From Ichthyophis bannanicus (lineage: Eukaryota; Chordata; Amphibia; Gymnophiona; Ichthyophiidae): DNA of 64,000 nucleotides. Position numbers and translations under genes: made by a program. The number at the start of each line of letters is the position of its first letter. The first letter of the stretch is position 1. Below the pieces are notes generated by a model, which made no database searches, was not told where the DNA came from, and was given only the letters and a program-made list of their open reading frames with translations. The DNA lies in assembly GCA_033557465.1 (NCBI GenBank), contig CM066048.1, positions 17,398,305-17,462,304 on the forward strand, read 5' to 3'. Below are positions 11,381 to 21,338 of the stretch, piece by piece.

Positions 11381-11870
11381 CATAAGGGCTACTCTCCAGC
11401 GGTGGTTGCTCGAAGCCTGGAGGTGGTCTACCAAGCTAGCACACATGCGGATGTAGTGCCTGTTTGAGCAATGGTGCAGCACTCGCTAGTTGGCTTCTGA
11501 GGCAGCTGTCTCTGTTGGCCTTCTACAGGATGGACTGGAGAAGGGCCTTCTCCCTTAGCTCCCTGAAAGCCCAGGTGGTGGCTTTGGCCTTTTTCCAAGG
11601 TCCAGTGGATGGTACATATCTAGCCTTGCTCCTGAACGTCTTGCACTTTCTCAGAGGGTTTGGTATCTGTGTCCTCCCCTCTGGTCCGTGATCCCTTCCT
11701 GGGATCTGTGTCTGGTGCTCAGGGCCTTGTGGCAGCATCCTTGAGCTGAAGCATGCTACTTAAAAGGATTTGATGCTCAAGATGCTCTTCTTGGTCATGA
11801 TTTGTTCTGCAAGGCAGATTTCCAAGCTGTAGGTTCTGTCTTGCCAGGATCTTTAACTGTCCTTTTCAAA
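11381..11870 (+). pseudogene. possible recombinase remnant of the second lineage
   Basis: Directly follows the RNase H and linker of the older element. The phrase HKGYSPAVVARSLEV (near 11380-11430) resembles the linker that precedes the YR in fish and amphibian DIRS/Ngaro elements. No R...HxxR...Y set can be read because of stops and frameshifts. The end at about 11870 is set by the start of a CR1 LINE. Confidence 0.3.
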
Positions 11871-12571
11871 AAGGACACTGATACTGGGGTACAAATTATA
11901 TCACAATCATAGGGTAGATCAAATTGGTGGAGGGGGTTGCGCTCCATATTAGAGAGGGCATTGAGTCACACCAGATTAAACTTTTGCAGGAAACAAAATA
12001 CACTATAGAATTTCTTTGGATAGAAATTCCATGTAAAAAGGGGAAGGTGATGGCAGTGGGGGTGTACTACTGACATCCAGGCCAGAATGAACAGATGGAT
12101 GATGAAATACTAAAAGAAATCAGGGAAGCTAACAAGAGTTACAACACAGTAGTAATGGGTGATTTCAATTACCCCGGTATCAACTGGGAAATTGTCACAG
12201 CAAGACATGTTAAGGAGATAAAGTTTCTAGATGAAATAAACGATTGTTTCATAGTACATTTGGTTCATGAACCAACAAACTGGGAAGCTATTTTGGACCT
12301 AGTCCTTAGTGGAACACAGGATCTGGTGCAAGAGATAAGGGGTGTTGGAGTAATTTGGCAATAGTAATCATAGCATGATCGCATTTGATTTAATAAATGG
12401 AGAGAGGACAGCAAGAAAATCCACAGTGCTACCTTTTAACTTTCAAAAGGGAGACAATGATAAAATGAAGAAAAGAAAAAAACTAAAAGGGGCACTAATA
12501 GGGAACAGGGATATAGCGGAGAGACTGAATGAATTCTTTGCTTTGGTCTCTACTGAGGAAGATTTAGGTAT
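11871..12571 (+). mobile_element. CR1 LINE, piece 1 of 3 (endonuclease part)
   Basis: Encodes decayed APE endonuclease: VVMGDFNYPGINW at about 12153 (the GDFN motif), followed by EILDLV-type residues near 12295. The frame before it carries stops. Near 12470 the APE part jumps directly to GNRDIAERLNEFFALV, which is the start of the RT half, so roughly 200 codons of linker were lost. The piece ends at GTAT (12568-12571), the target duplication of LTR A. Confidence 0.85.
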
Positions 12572-13719
12572 TGTGATGGGGCCCGTATGTCGGAGCCCTT
12601 TAAACCCTATTTAGGCAGTTGCCTAGGGTTGTAGAAATTTTACCCTGCTCTTGCAATGAAAAACAGAGTCTTGTGGTCAGTGGTAAGGAAAATAAAGCAT
12701 GGGTTTTATTCCCCGTCCCGCACGGACATTCATCAAGGACAAAACTTTAAACACAGCAGTGCACAAAAATGGAAACAAAACTTTCTTTCTTTGTTATTCT
12801 TCACAAAGTATTTCTCTTCCAAAAAGGTTAACACAAAACAATGCGGTTATACTTGCAGCATACATTACAGTCCATTGGAATGGGCTCTGAATGGTGGCTG
12901 CTACTCTCCCAGACCATGCCTTCAGACTCACTTCCCAAACCGTCAGAGTTAGCTTCTTCCCCTATATAGGAGTCTGGCCCAACCTCTTGCGAGAGATCAC
13001 TGTTGCTTCCAGCATAAGCTTCTATAAACCCAGGGTTGTAATCTCCTGGTCTGAGGAAAGCTCTCTGCTGATCCTCTTCATAAAGTGGGAGTTTAAGATA
13101 TCTCTCCCTTACAGCATTATTCACTGGGCTACGCCATTTACAATAGCCATGTGCTTTAAACCTCTCTTTAAAAGCAGAAGGTTCTCTTCTCTGTACCTGG
13201 GTGCTATGCTTAGCTCGGGGGTTGTAGTAGCTCCTTTCCCCGGCTTCCCAGTCAGGCTGTGAGTTGAGAAACTCTGTCAGGCTCCCAGCTGTTCTTTATC
13301 TTACAGCTACGTCTGAGGTTCCCTCCTCTGGGTAAACTCCCTCTGAGCTGACCTGTGCTCTGTGACTGTGGATAGCGTCTTCCTGAACTGCTGCCACTTC
13401 CTGGCTCCTGGACTTCAGCTTCCTTTCCCAGCTGTCCTCTGCAACTTCCTTTGCCGGTGTCCTGGCAGTTCCCCTGGTAGCACCCCTGGTAGCTCCCCCT
13501 ACCCTGCCTGAAACTCTCCCTTTTATGGTTCCTAGCCCTGCACGTAACGCCAGAACTAGGGGACAGGTGCTCTTGATGAGCTTTTGGCTTTTCTGGTAGT
13601 AACGGCGTTTTCTGCTCAGCTGTTTTCCTATGCCCTGCATTCATTCGTACAGCTGAATCAGAGGTAAGCTCTTCACTTTCCTGAACTTGCATATGCTCTG
13701 TTTTATCCACTGTATCACA
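12572..13719 (-). mobile_element. solo LTR A (1148 bp)
   Basis: Bounded by TG...CA ends (on plus: TGTGATGGGG...TATCACA) and by 4-bp target duplications GTAT at 12568-12571 and 13720-13723. Minus orientation is shown by its start TGTGATACAGTGGATAAAAC, which matches the starts of LTRs B, C and E. Removing it joins the two halves of the CR1 frame. No internal retroviral or Gypsy gene is present, so it is a solo LTR. A TATA-like CATAAAAGG lies near 13523 (minus). Confidence 0.85.
13252..13719 (-). CDS. reading frame from first base of LTR A (156 codons)
   Basis: Frame 1 counted from the first base of the LTR is open for 155 sense codons. It starts CDTVDKTEHMQVQESEE, is very hydrophilic (Gln, Ser, Arg, Gly) and has no known domain. 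Farther along in another frame (12828-13124) the copy has SEPIPMDCNVC, the counterpart of the MDCSL ending in the other copies. The product is unknown; no ATG lies near the LTR start, so it would be the C-terminal part of a protein begun upstream of the LTR. Confidence 0.5.
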   Translation of the reverse strand, partial: CDTVDKTEHMQVQESEELTSDSAVRMNAGHRKTAEQKTPLLPEKPKAHQEHLSPSSGVTCRARNHKRESFRQGRGSYQGCYQGNCQDTGKGSCRGQLGKEAEVQEPGSGSSSGRRYPQSQSTGQLRGSLPRGGNLRRSCKIKNSWEPDRVSQLTA

Positions 13720-14094
13720 GTATGTTACCCATGACTGAAATGGTATTTAAAGGTGATACTGCAGCAGAATTGAAAGAAATATCGATACACAAGGAAGATG
13801 TATTACAATTATTTGATAAACTGAAGAGTAGCAAATCACCTGGACCTGATGGTATACATACAATGGCGTTGAAAGAACTGAAATATGAGATTGCAGACTA
13901 CTATTAGTAATCTGTGAACTATCATTAAAATCATCTGCAATACCTGAAGACTGGAGAATGACCAATGTAACGCCAATTTTTAAAAAGGGTTCCGGGGGTG
14001 ATCTTGAAAACTACACACTGGTGAGCCTGACATCAGTACCAGGAAAAATAGTAGAAACTATCATAAAGAAGAAAATTACTGAACATGTAGATAG
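13720..14094 (+). mobile_element. CR1 LINE, piece 2 of 3
   Basis: Continues the frame of piece 1: KLKSSKSPGPDGIHTMALKE (13830-13885; RT lead-in block), then in another frame NVTPIFKKGSGGDLENYTLV (13962-14024) and VPGKIVETIIKK. It ends at ATAG (14091-14094), the target duplication of LTR E. The family's intact form would read on into the QHGFR block, which is found at 19475 after LTR E. Confidence 0.85.
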
Positions 14095-14203
14095 TATGAT
14101 AAGGAAGCTTATCAGGACCCAAGAGACAGGGATAAAGAGAAGGAATTTACCCTTATAAAAGGACCTATTTTACCAGGTCAGAGACACAAAACTCCCTTTA
14201 CAC

Positions 14204-14617
14204 TGTCAGACGTCTGCCTGGGTGAGAATGTTCACAGTCTTGGCAAGTGCATATATCAATATGATTTGCAAGGGATTGTGGGAAATGCAGTCCATTCACA
14301 CCAGACACAGCTGCTCACAATAATTAGTTGTGCTTGAGTGTAAAGCCAATAAGATATTTATTTATGGGGTTATTTCTCCCAACACAGATATGCTTGGTAG
14401 CACATAAAACAGGATACTTGCTTTCAGTGTTAAACTTAGAAAAACAAAATCAGGAAAACAGCTGAACTTGTCAGGCAATCAAAGCAAAAGAATAAAGACC
14501 TGGTTGGTAACAAACTGGTCTTTTCTGTAGGCTTTAGCTAATATTTTCTTAGCAGTGTTTCAAACAACAAGCAAAACCCACAAAGAAGGGAAAAACTGTT
14601 TTTTTCAGGTTAACTTC

Positions 14618-14648
<31 letters not shown>

Positions 14649-15795
14649 TAGACTCTTATATACCACACTATTAAGCATCTTCACATATAGACTCAGAAGT
14701 GATTTCCTCAGAGCTCACAAGCAATTAGGTAAGGCTCAATTGCTAGCAGTTACCCAGCTGAAACCCCTTAGCTGGCTTAATTTCTACTGCATGGCTCAAA
14801 ATCCTACGCAGGAGCTTTTCTGAGTAGATTAAAGAACAAGTTTGTATTTCTTTGTGATGGTCGTTGTACTTTGTAACAGTAAATTACCAAAGGAGTTTAG
14901 ACAGAGAGCAATCCATATATTCACAGCCTGTATCTAAGACTTCTCCCCCTTCCTCCACAATCATCGGTTCAATATCATGGATTGGCACAGAGGAATTTCT
15001 CAATGGAGCACTTTCAGGAGAATACTTGTTTCCCTGCTGTCTTTCAAGGTTATAGCTAGGGCATAGATCAGTGTTCATACCTGAGCTTCCATTGCTGTTA
15101 GAGTTCCTCTCTAAATAGCCTGGCCAGTATGTAGTCCAGTACTTATGTCCAGCCTTCCAATCCAGACCCCTGGACACTGGATCTTTCTTCACATACCTTC
15201 TGGCACGGGTCCTAGGGTCCCTTCCAAGTGCAGCCGTCTCCCTCACAGGTACCGTCTGGAGATTCCTAGCTCTGCAGCACCATTCCTCTGGCTTTCCCCA
15301 GTCCAATGGTGTAAGCTTGCCTTTTGAATGTCTCCCAGTATACGTACTGCTCTGGACTCCTTTAGACCTCCCAAATGCTTTTCTCTTCTTTCTTCCAAAG
15401 GGTTTCTTGCCCTCTCTGTCCGTCCGCTCTGGCTTCTGCTTCTGATGATCCTCCAGATGAAACTGAGGATGAGGATAATTCTCTGTAGAATAAACTCTAC
15501 CTTTATTCTGCTTTGATGAGTGCTCCACCTTAGCACAGCACAGCTGTGCTGAATCAGGCCCTGCCCTTTGAGATGAGTGCTTGGGGATTACCTCATAGCC
15601 CTCTTGATTGAACACACGTTTTCCCACTTCAGCTCCTCTAATGGCTGTAGGAAACCTGGTGCATTCTGGGACTGGTAGTCTTTTATAGAAAAATTCTGTT
15701 TTCTTATTTTTACCAGAACTGACAGGTTGCTTGTTCAGAGTCACTTCACCTTTACTATAGCTCCTTCCTGAGCTATGATAAGCTTCCTTATCACA
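14204..15795 (-). mobile_element. solo LTR B (1592 bp), inside LTR E
   Basis: Minus-strand LTR beginning TGTGATAAGGAAGCTTATC at 15795. On plus it runs TGTCAGACG...CTTATCACA and is flanked by ACAC at 14200-14203 and 15796-15799. It is nested in LTR E of the same family in opposite orientation and is therefore younger. A TTTA microsatellite lies at about 14619-14650. No internal genes. Confidence 0.85.
14884..15795 (-). CDS. reading frame from first base of LTR B (304 codons)
   Basis: The longest frame of the LTR family. It is open from LTR base 1 (CDKEAYHSSGRSY...) for 303 codons and ends with GCEYMDCSLSKLLW. It is basic and polar, with Lys/Arg clusters (KKPFGRKKRKAFGR) and several Cys, but no zinc motif or membrane segment I can name. 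An open frame of 912 bp in an LTR is unlikely by chance if the copy is not very young. No ATG starts it near the LTR edge, which fits a protein entering from internal sequence. Function unknown. Confidence 0.55.
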   Translation of the reverse strand, partial: CDKEAYHSSGRSYSKGEVTLNKQPVSSGKNKKTEFFYKRLPVPECTRFPTAIRGAEVGKRVFNQEGYEVIPKHSSQRAGPDSAQLCCAKVEHSSKQNKGRVYSTENYPHPQFHLEDHQKQKPERTDREGKKPFGRKKRKAFGRSKGVQSSTYTGRHSKGKLTPLDWGKPEEWCCRARNLQTVPVRETAALGRDPRTRARRYVKKDPVSRGLDWKAGHKYWTTYWPGYLERNSNSNGSSGMNTDLCPSYNLERQQGNKYSPESAPLRNSSVPIHDIEPMIVEEGGEVLDTGCEYMDCSLSKLLW

Positions 15796-16393
15796 ACACC
15801 TAGAAAGCAGAAAATTCCTAGCTACAATAGGTTGCAGAATGCCCCTAGTGGAGAAAAAGAGAGGGAATACAGGCTCAGGGTAAGGAACCCTTACATCACT
15901 GAATTCCCCAATTACTCAGCTGCCACGAGGCAGTTTGATCTCCAACACCTGAGAGGGGGTGGAGCAGGCACCTGAGAGGTTTAAGACTAGGTCAGTTTAT
16001 TCAGAAGAGAGAGGCAGGAGAGGAAGAAGAGGAGGAAAGGAGAGAGAATGTGAGAGCAGTAAGAGTGCCTACTGGAAGAGGAATGGAACTGGATCAGTGA
16101 GAATAGCAGGAACCAGGAACACAGGTTGGAGAACAGGATGTGGAAGCACCGGTGAATGGTGGCCAGAGCATGAGAGAGGAGAAGCTGCTACAAGCTTTGA
16201 CCCAGGTATGAGCATTAGAAGCTTGCCTAATTCTGAGCACTACAGAATTGCCAGAGACAGCCTTAGCCCTAATGGAAGGCCAGGGCCGGCCCGTCCATTG
16301 AGCAAGAATGTTTTTTGCACAGGGCCCCGCGTTTCAGGGGGCCCCGCGCAAAAAACATTCTTCAGCATCGCAAGTTTAAAAAAAAAAAAAAAA

Positions 16394-16733
16394 AACCCGG
16401 TTGCTTCTGCCGCGGCAGCATCAAGAGCTCTGCCGCGGCAGCATCAAGAGCTCTGCCGCGGGGCCCCCCCCCCTGCCCGGCAGAGCCTCCCTGCATCTCT
16501 GCTTTCTTCAAGTCACAAAACTCGGGCTTCTTTCAGAGCCGCGAGAGTTTCCTTTCTCGCGGCTCTGGAGCCGCGAGAAAAGAAACTCTCGCGGCTCTGA
16601 AAGAAGCCCGAGTTTTGTGACTTGAAGAAAGCAGAGATGCAGGGAGGCTCTGCCGGGCAGGGGGGGGGCCCCGCGGCAGAGCTCTTGATGCTGCCGCGGC
16701 AGAGCTCTTGATGCTGCCGCGGCAGAAGCAGCC
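16394..16733. repeat. ~340-bp near-perfect palindrome in the hAT element
   Basis: Two arms of about 165-170 bp meet at a short centre near 16565 (around CTCTGGAGCCGCGAG). Each arm carries two tandem copies of GCCGCGGCAGCATCAAGAGC, a homopolymer of C or G, a CTTCAAGTCACAAAACTCG block and GC-rich CTCGCGGCTC repeats. I see almost no mismatches between arms, which is unusual for old DNA and suggests recent origin or ongoing correction. Confidence 0.85.
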
Positions 16734-16769
16734 GGTTTGGGGGTTTTTTGTTGTTTTAATTTGGGATGA

Positions 16770-17545
16770 TAGGGGAGAAGGGGGTTTAGGACTGGTAATG
16801 GGCTATGGGAGGGGGGGAGGCCAAACTGGAAGTGGGCTGATGAGGGAGGGGGGTGGTTAGGACTGGTAATGGGCCATGGGGGGGGGGGTTAGGACTGGTA
16901 ATGGGCTATGGGGGGGGGCTAAGACTGGAAATAGGCTGATGGGGGGGCTACGACTGGAAATAGGGTGATGGGGGGTTAGGACGTAATGGGCTGATGGGGG
17001 GGTTAGGACTAGTAATGGGCTATGAGGAGGCTAGGACTGGAAATTGGCTGAGTGGAAGGAGGGCTTGAACTGCAAATAGCTGATGGGGACGGGGGCTTGG
17101 AATGGAAATGGGTTGTGAGGGGGAGGGAGCTAGGACTGGAAATGGGTGAGTGGGGGGGCTAGGACAGGAAATGGGCTGATGGAGGGGCTAGAATAGGACT
17201 GGAAATTGGCTGTTGGGGGGGGTGCTAAGATTGGAAATGGGCTGTGGTGGGGGTTTGGATTGAAATGGAAAACAGAAGGGGCAATAAAATGGAAGTAGGC
17301 TCATGGGCTTGGATTGGAAATGGGCTGAGTGGAGGGGAGCTAGGATTTGACATGGGCTGATGGTGGGGCTAGGAAAGGACTAGAAATGGGCTCATGGGGG
17401 ACTGGGATTGGAAATGAGCTGATGGAGGGACTCGGATGGGACTGCAAATAGATGGGGGAGCTAGGACTGGAAATGGGCTTATGGGGGGCTAGGACTGGAA
17501 ATGGGCTGATGCGGGGACTAGAAGGGAGCAGATGCTGGGTGGGAC
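16770..17545 (+). repeat. G-rich minisatellite in the hAT element
   Basis: About 20-25 imperfect tandem units of roughly 25-40 bp built on GGACTGGAAATGGGCTGATG followed by a run of G. Unit length varies through the G run and through loss of words. It lies directly after the palindrome. It is a degenerate tandem repeat and not a CRISPR array: there are no unique spacers. Confidence 0.85.
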
Positions 17546-19449
17546 TGGAACTAGAATGGAGCTGATGTTGGGGGAGGATTAGAATGGGATGGAGCTGGGA
17601 GAGTGAAATGGAGAGTGAAAAAATATTTGTGTGGGAGGGAAGACAAATCTAAAATTGTCCGGATATTGGGAGAGTAAGTGGGGATTGAGGATGGAGGGGT
17701 AAAATTTGAGTGGATGAAATAGGAATGAGGAAAGAGCAAAAGGAGAAAGATTAGTATGTTAAAGCAGATGTAGAGAGAGAATGGAAAAAAAACTAGAAGA
17801 GAGAAGAAAAGACAAATGGACAGCAGACTATGAAGAGTTAGCGGAAGACACGAAGAAACCAGAAGAAAGTGGCTGGAGTAATTGCAGCTGAAAAAAAATG
17901 CACAAAAGGTAGAAAAATATCTCTTTATTTTGAATTTATTAATTGGAATATGTCAGCTCTGGGAAATGTGCATCATTAACGTCTGCGCTTTGTTTAGTAC
18001 AAGAGCAAATTAATGTATAGTTTTATTTCTACAGTGTTGTGCATTCCAAGTTTGGCTTTTGGGATTCCCAGTTTAATTATTGTCTTCCTGTTTCTAAATT
18101 GTGATTCCTTGTTTGGTGATGGTATATGTTCTGCATGTGTAACTGAGCTGAGGTATTCTGTTTATGTAATTCCTATTTGACATTGCCACTTGTTCTCTTT
18201 CCCCAGTAGGTCATGTATTGTTGTTCTCTGAAATGTATTGGTTTAATATTTGCAGCGTTTCCTTTTGATAGTTAGGGTATGGTGCTTTATGAGTCCTGGT
18301 AGTGCTGTTAGGATACTGCGGGTTTGCTATGGGTTCTAGATGGGCAGTGTTTGTAGTAGTTCCTAATGTGTCTGGCGGTTGGCACTGGATTATAGTAATG
18401 TAGAAGTCTTTTAGTCTTTCTTTATTCATACACTCATTAAGAGGCATGTTTACTAAAAGTTTGTGTATGGTAACATTATGCAAATATTTATGCAAATGAG
18501 GCCCCTTATGCAAATGAGGCCCCGCACCGAGTCTCCGCACATGGCCCCGCACCCCCCTTGGGCCGCCCCTGTGGAAGGCAGTCAGCTAAGCCCTCTGAGC
18601 CAGAATCAGAGGAAGTGCCAATGCAACTGGGTGAACCAGACATAGCTTTAGAAGAAGAAGTCTCATACATGGATTGCTCTTTATGCCAGTCTTCCAATAC
18701 AGAGGTGTTGAAAGGGAGTCAACCGTAAGGAAAACCTCCAGTGTCCGGTAGCCCTAAGAGCCTGTGGTTAACTTGTGAAGGTCCTGAGTTAAAGGCAAAA
18801 TACCTTCTTTTTTTTACTGTGAAAGCTGAAGCTGCCTAATTAAGTTGGTGAATCAGCTGTGAGCCAGAGCAGTGCTCAGCCTGAAGCTGTATTAACGGTA
18901 AAAGTAAGGAACGCTTTTGTTTGGCTGTTTATAAGAAAACCTTGCATAGAGAATTGCTTGCCTGTGAAGAGTTTAACTGCCTTGTTGAAAGTTTTTCTAT
19001 GTTTAAGAAGACAAACAGTGTTCTGGACTGAGAGAAAAAGAAACCTGCTTTAGGAAAAGCTGTTTTCTGTTTGTTTGATCAGCACTGCAAGCCATGCCTG
19101 ATAGCGTGGGCTGTTAAAGTATTTATGTTTATACTGGAGAACATTGCAAGCTGTTTTGTTTGGAATTCATTTATATCCTGATGTTCATTTACAAGAATCC
19201 TGGAGAAATAATCCAAAGGTGGAATTTGTGAACCTTAGCATGTTTTTTTCAGTTAATAAACTGTCATTACCTTACCACTCAATGCAACTACAAAGGTGTT
19301 TTTTTTACCTGAGGTTGAATAATTTCTGACTAAACTACCTTTCCCATAAGGCAATACAAGGCAATCAGTTAGTTAAAAACCAAAAGGTGAATCTCTCTAA
19401 TGACAACCACGCCCCTCCATACTGCATGTAAGGGGCTATGGGCATGACA

Positions 19450-20275
19450 ATAGTCATGGCTTAATGGGAGACAGCCAACATGGCTTTCGCCAAGGAAGGT
19501 CTTGTCTTACTAATCTATTATGTTTTTTTGAAGGTGTGAATAAGCAGGTAGAGAAAGGTGAGTCAGTTGATAGAGTGTATCTGGACTTTCAGAAAGCCTT
19601 TGACAAGGTCCCGCATGAGAGACTTTTGGCAAAATTAAAAAGTCATGGGATAGCAGGTAGTGTACTATTGTGGATCAGGAACTGGTTAAAAGATAGAAAG
19701 CAGAGGGTAGGGCTAAAATGGCCAATTTTCCCAATCAACAAAGATGAATAGTGGAGTACCCCAGGGATCTGTGCTGGGTCCGCTGCTTTTTAATATATTC
19801 ATAAATGACCTGGAAATGGGAATAATGAGTTAGGTTATCAAATCTGCAGATGACACAAAACTATTCAAAGTTGTTAAAAGTTGTTAAAAACCCATGGGGA
19901 TTGTGGAAAATTGCAAGAAGATCTTGATAAACTGGAAGACTGGGCATCCAAATAGCAGATGAAATTTAATGTGGACAAGTGCAAAGTTATGCACCTAGGA
20001 AAGAAAAACCCAAACTATGGTTATACGATACAAGGTTCCACATTAAGAACCATCACCCAGGAAAAAGATTTAGACATCATCGTGGATAACATGATGAAAC
20101 ACTCCGCCCAGTGTGCAGCAGCGGTTAAGAGAGCAAATAGAATGCTAGGTATCATAAGGAAAGGAATGGAAAATAAAACAAAGGATAAATTATAATGCCT
20201 CTGTATCGTTCCATGGTGCGACTGCACCTTGAATATAGTGTGCAATGCTGGTCAGATTTAGTGGGGACAGAAGAA
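19450..20275 (+). mobile_element. CR1 LINE, piece 3 of 3 (RT core)
   Basis: Resumes the frame at GDSQHGFRQGRSCLTNLLCF (19470), then VYLDFQKAFDKVPHERLL (first catalytic Asp, 19576-19629), [15 protein letters not shown] sequence near 19750 in another frame, and the catalytic box near 19845 read as SADDTKLF (FADD with F to S). It ends with KCKVMHLGKKNPNYGY and KRANRMLGIIRKG. Stops and frame changes make it inactive. The copy lacks the CR1 3' end. Confidence 0.85.
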
Positions 20276-20936
20276 AAATGCTCAATTTCTCTTGCTCTCT
20301 AATCCAGGACCCGGCCTCTCTTTGCTTCTCCTAATGCCACACAGTCTGCCTGTCTATCAGACCGATGCAGAAAGCTAGCACGGCCTTTAAACACACAATG
20401 CCATGTTTAAGCACACTTTACAACTTTTGGAAGGCAGAAAACAGAAGCAAACCCCCACAGAAAAACTAAAGCCCAGTTAAAGCAATGTGTATTTAAATGC
20501 ATTTAAATGTATTTTAATCAGCTGCATGGTATGCAAATCATGGTGTGCCCAATGCAGAGAAAGGTGTAGATGGTTTTGCAACCAACCATAGTGTCAAAAT
20601 GTTTACTTCAGGGTCTGAGGTGACTTAAACTTCTAACGCGTGTCCCTGACAGTATTTTGATGGCACTCTGTGTTTGCCATGTTGAGAAATGGCAGTGTTT
20701 GGCCCCACGCGGTGGGATGCACTGGGTGAGGTCAGACTGCCATATAAGGGATGACACCATTTTTCAAGATGGCGGACGCAGAGTGGGAGCGTATAGGCAG
20801 CGCTCCCGCTTATGTTAAGGTACTGGGTGGGAGGGGCTGAATTTAGGGGCCGCTAGACCCCCAGGTTATTTTTTTTGTATTTAATGAGGGGTGGGGGGGT
20901 ACAGGGGCAACTAGACCACAAAGTTACTTTATTTTC
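20276..20936. other. no recognisable gene or repeat
   Basis: Sequence between the end of the CR1 and the terminus of DIRS copy 2. Several G and T runs occur at 20860-20930. No coding signal is recognised. Confidence 0.5.
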
Positions 20937-21130
20937 TCCAGGACCAAGCAGGAAGTCAGTCCTCACATATGGGTGACGGCGCCGATGGAGCCCTCGTGCA
21001 GAGCATTTCCCCAGCTTTCAAGGAAAGCCTTTGGGAATGCAGCGCGCGTGTGCGGTCCCCTTCCCGCCCAAGGGTGCCATCTTGCTCAGTCTTCTTTTTT
21101 CCACGGAGCCCGACGGACGTGTGTCTTGGT
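20937..21130 (+). repeat. DIRS 5' terminal repeat (copy 2)
   Basis: Contains the shared terminal words CTCCAGGAC-AAGCAGGA, GTCCTCACATATGGGT, GGAGCCC, GCAGAGCATTTCCCCAGC and GGTGCCATCTTGCTCAGTC. All recur at 45540-45670 and at the 5' end of copy 4 (57400-57620, minus). DIRS termini are inverted repeats; the mate at the 3' end of this copy has been lost. Confidence 0.8.
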
Positions 21131-21338
21131 CACCCAGTTAAAAGGTGATTTTCTTTGAAGAGTTCGTGTTTTTTTGCCGGTTTGACGCCGCTTCCCCTTC
21201 CCGCCTGGGCGCGGTACACCGGTATCGAGCCCGGAGCTACTTTTTAGGTTTTTGTCCTTCGAGACTAGCGTTCGCGCCTTTTTTCTTTTTTCACTGGCAG
21301 CCCAGTCTTTTGACCTTGCAGGGGCCCATTTTCCCCCG

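Larger units (their letters stand above)
14095..15975 (+). pseudogene. LTR E reading frame, split by LTR B
   Basis: From the first LTR base the frame reads YDKEAYQDPRDRDKEKEF and continues to 14203. It resumes at 15800 after LTR B and one target copy, and stops at 15973-15975. It shares EFTLIKGP (14143-14166) and a block of the type QKIPSYNRLQ (about 15808) with LTR D (EFTLIKGP and QKPPSWNRFQ). The rest, including the MDCSL end near 18670, is in other frames and split by the hAT. It is a pseudogene of the LTR-encoded protein. Confidence 0.6.
16281..18571. mobile_element. non-autonomous hAT element (2291 bp)
   Basis: Terminal inverted repeats CAGGGCCGGCCC (left) and CAGGGGCGGCCC (right, reverse complement) with an exact 8-bp target duplication TGGAAGGC at 16273-16280 and 18572-18579. 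A CAGGG end plus 8-bp duplication is the hAT signature. There is no transposase frame. The body holds a large palindrome (16394-16733), a G-rich minisatellite (16770-17545) and an AT-rich tail. It sits inside LTR E. Confidence 0.9.
14095..19449 (+). mobile_element. solo LTR E, interrupted by LTR B and a hAT element
   Basis: Starts TATGATAAGGAAGCTTATC (the first G of TGTGATAAGG has become A) and ends GGGCATGACA. It is flanked by ATAG at 14091-14094 and 19450-19453. LTR B (14204-15795) and a hAT element (16281-18571), each with its own target duplication, are nested inside. Net length is about 1.46 kb, like the other copies. Beyond the hAT, 18580-18720 holds the VPMQLGEPD...MDCSL coding end. 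Removing E restores the CR1. Confidence 0.85.

Noticed and set aside
16770..17545. Possible CRISPR-like array
   Set aside because: Units are contiguous and degenerate with no unique spacers, in a vertebrate genome; it is a minisatellite inside a hAT element.
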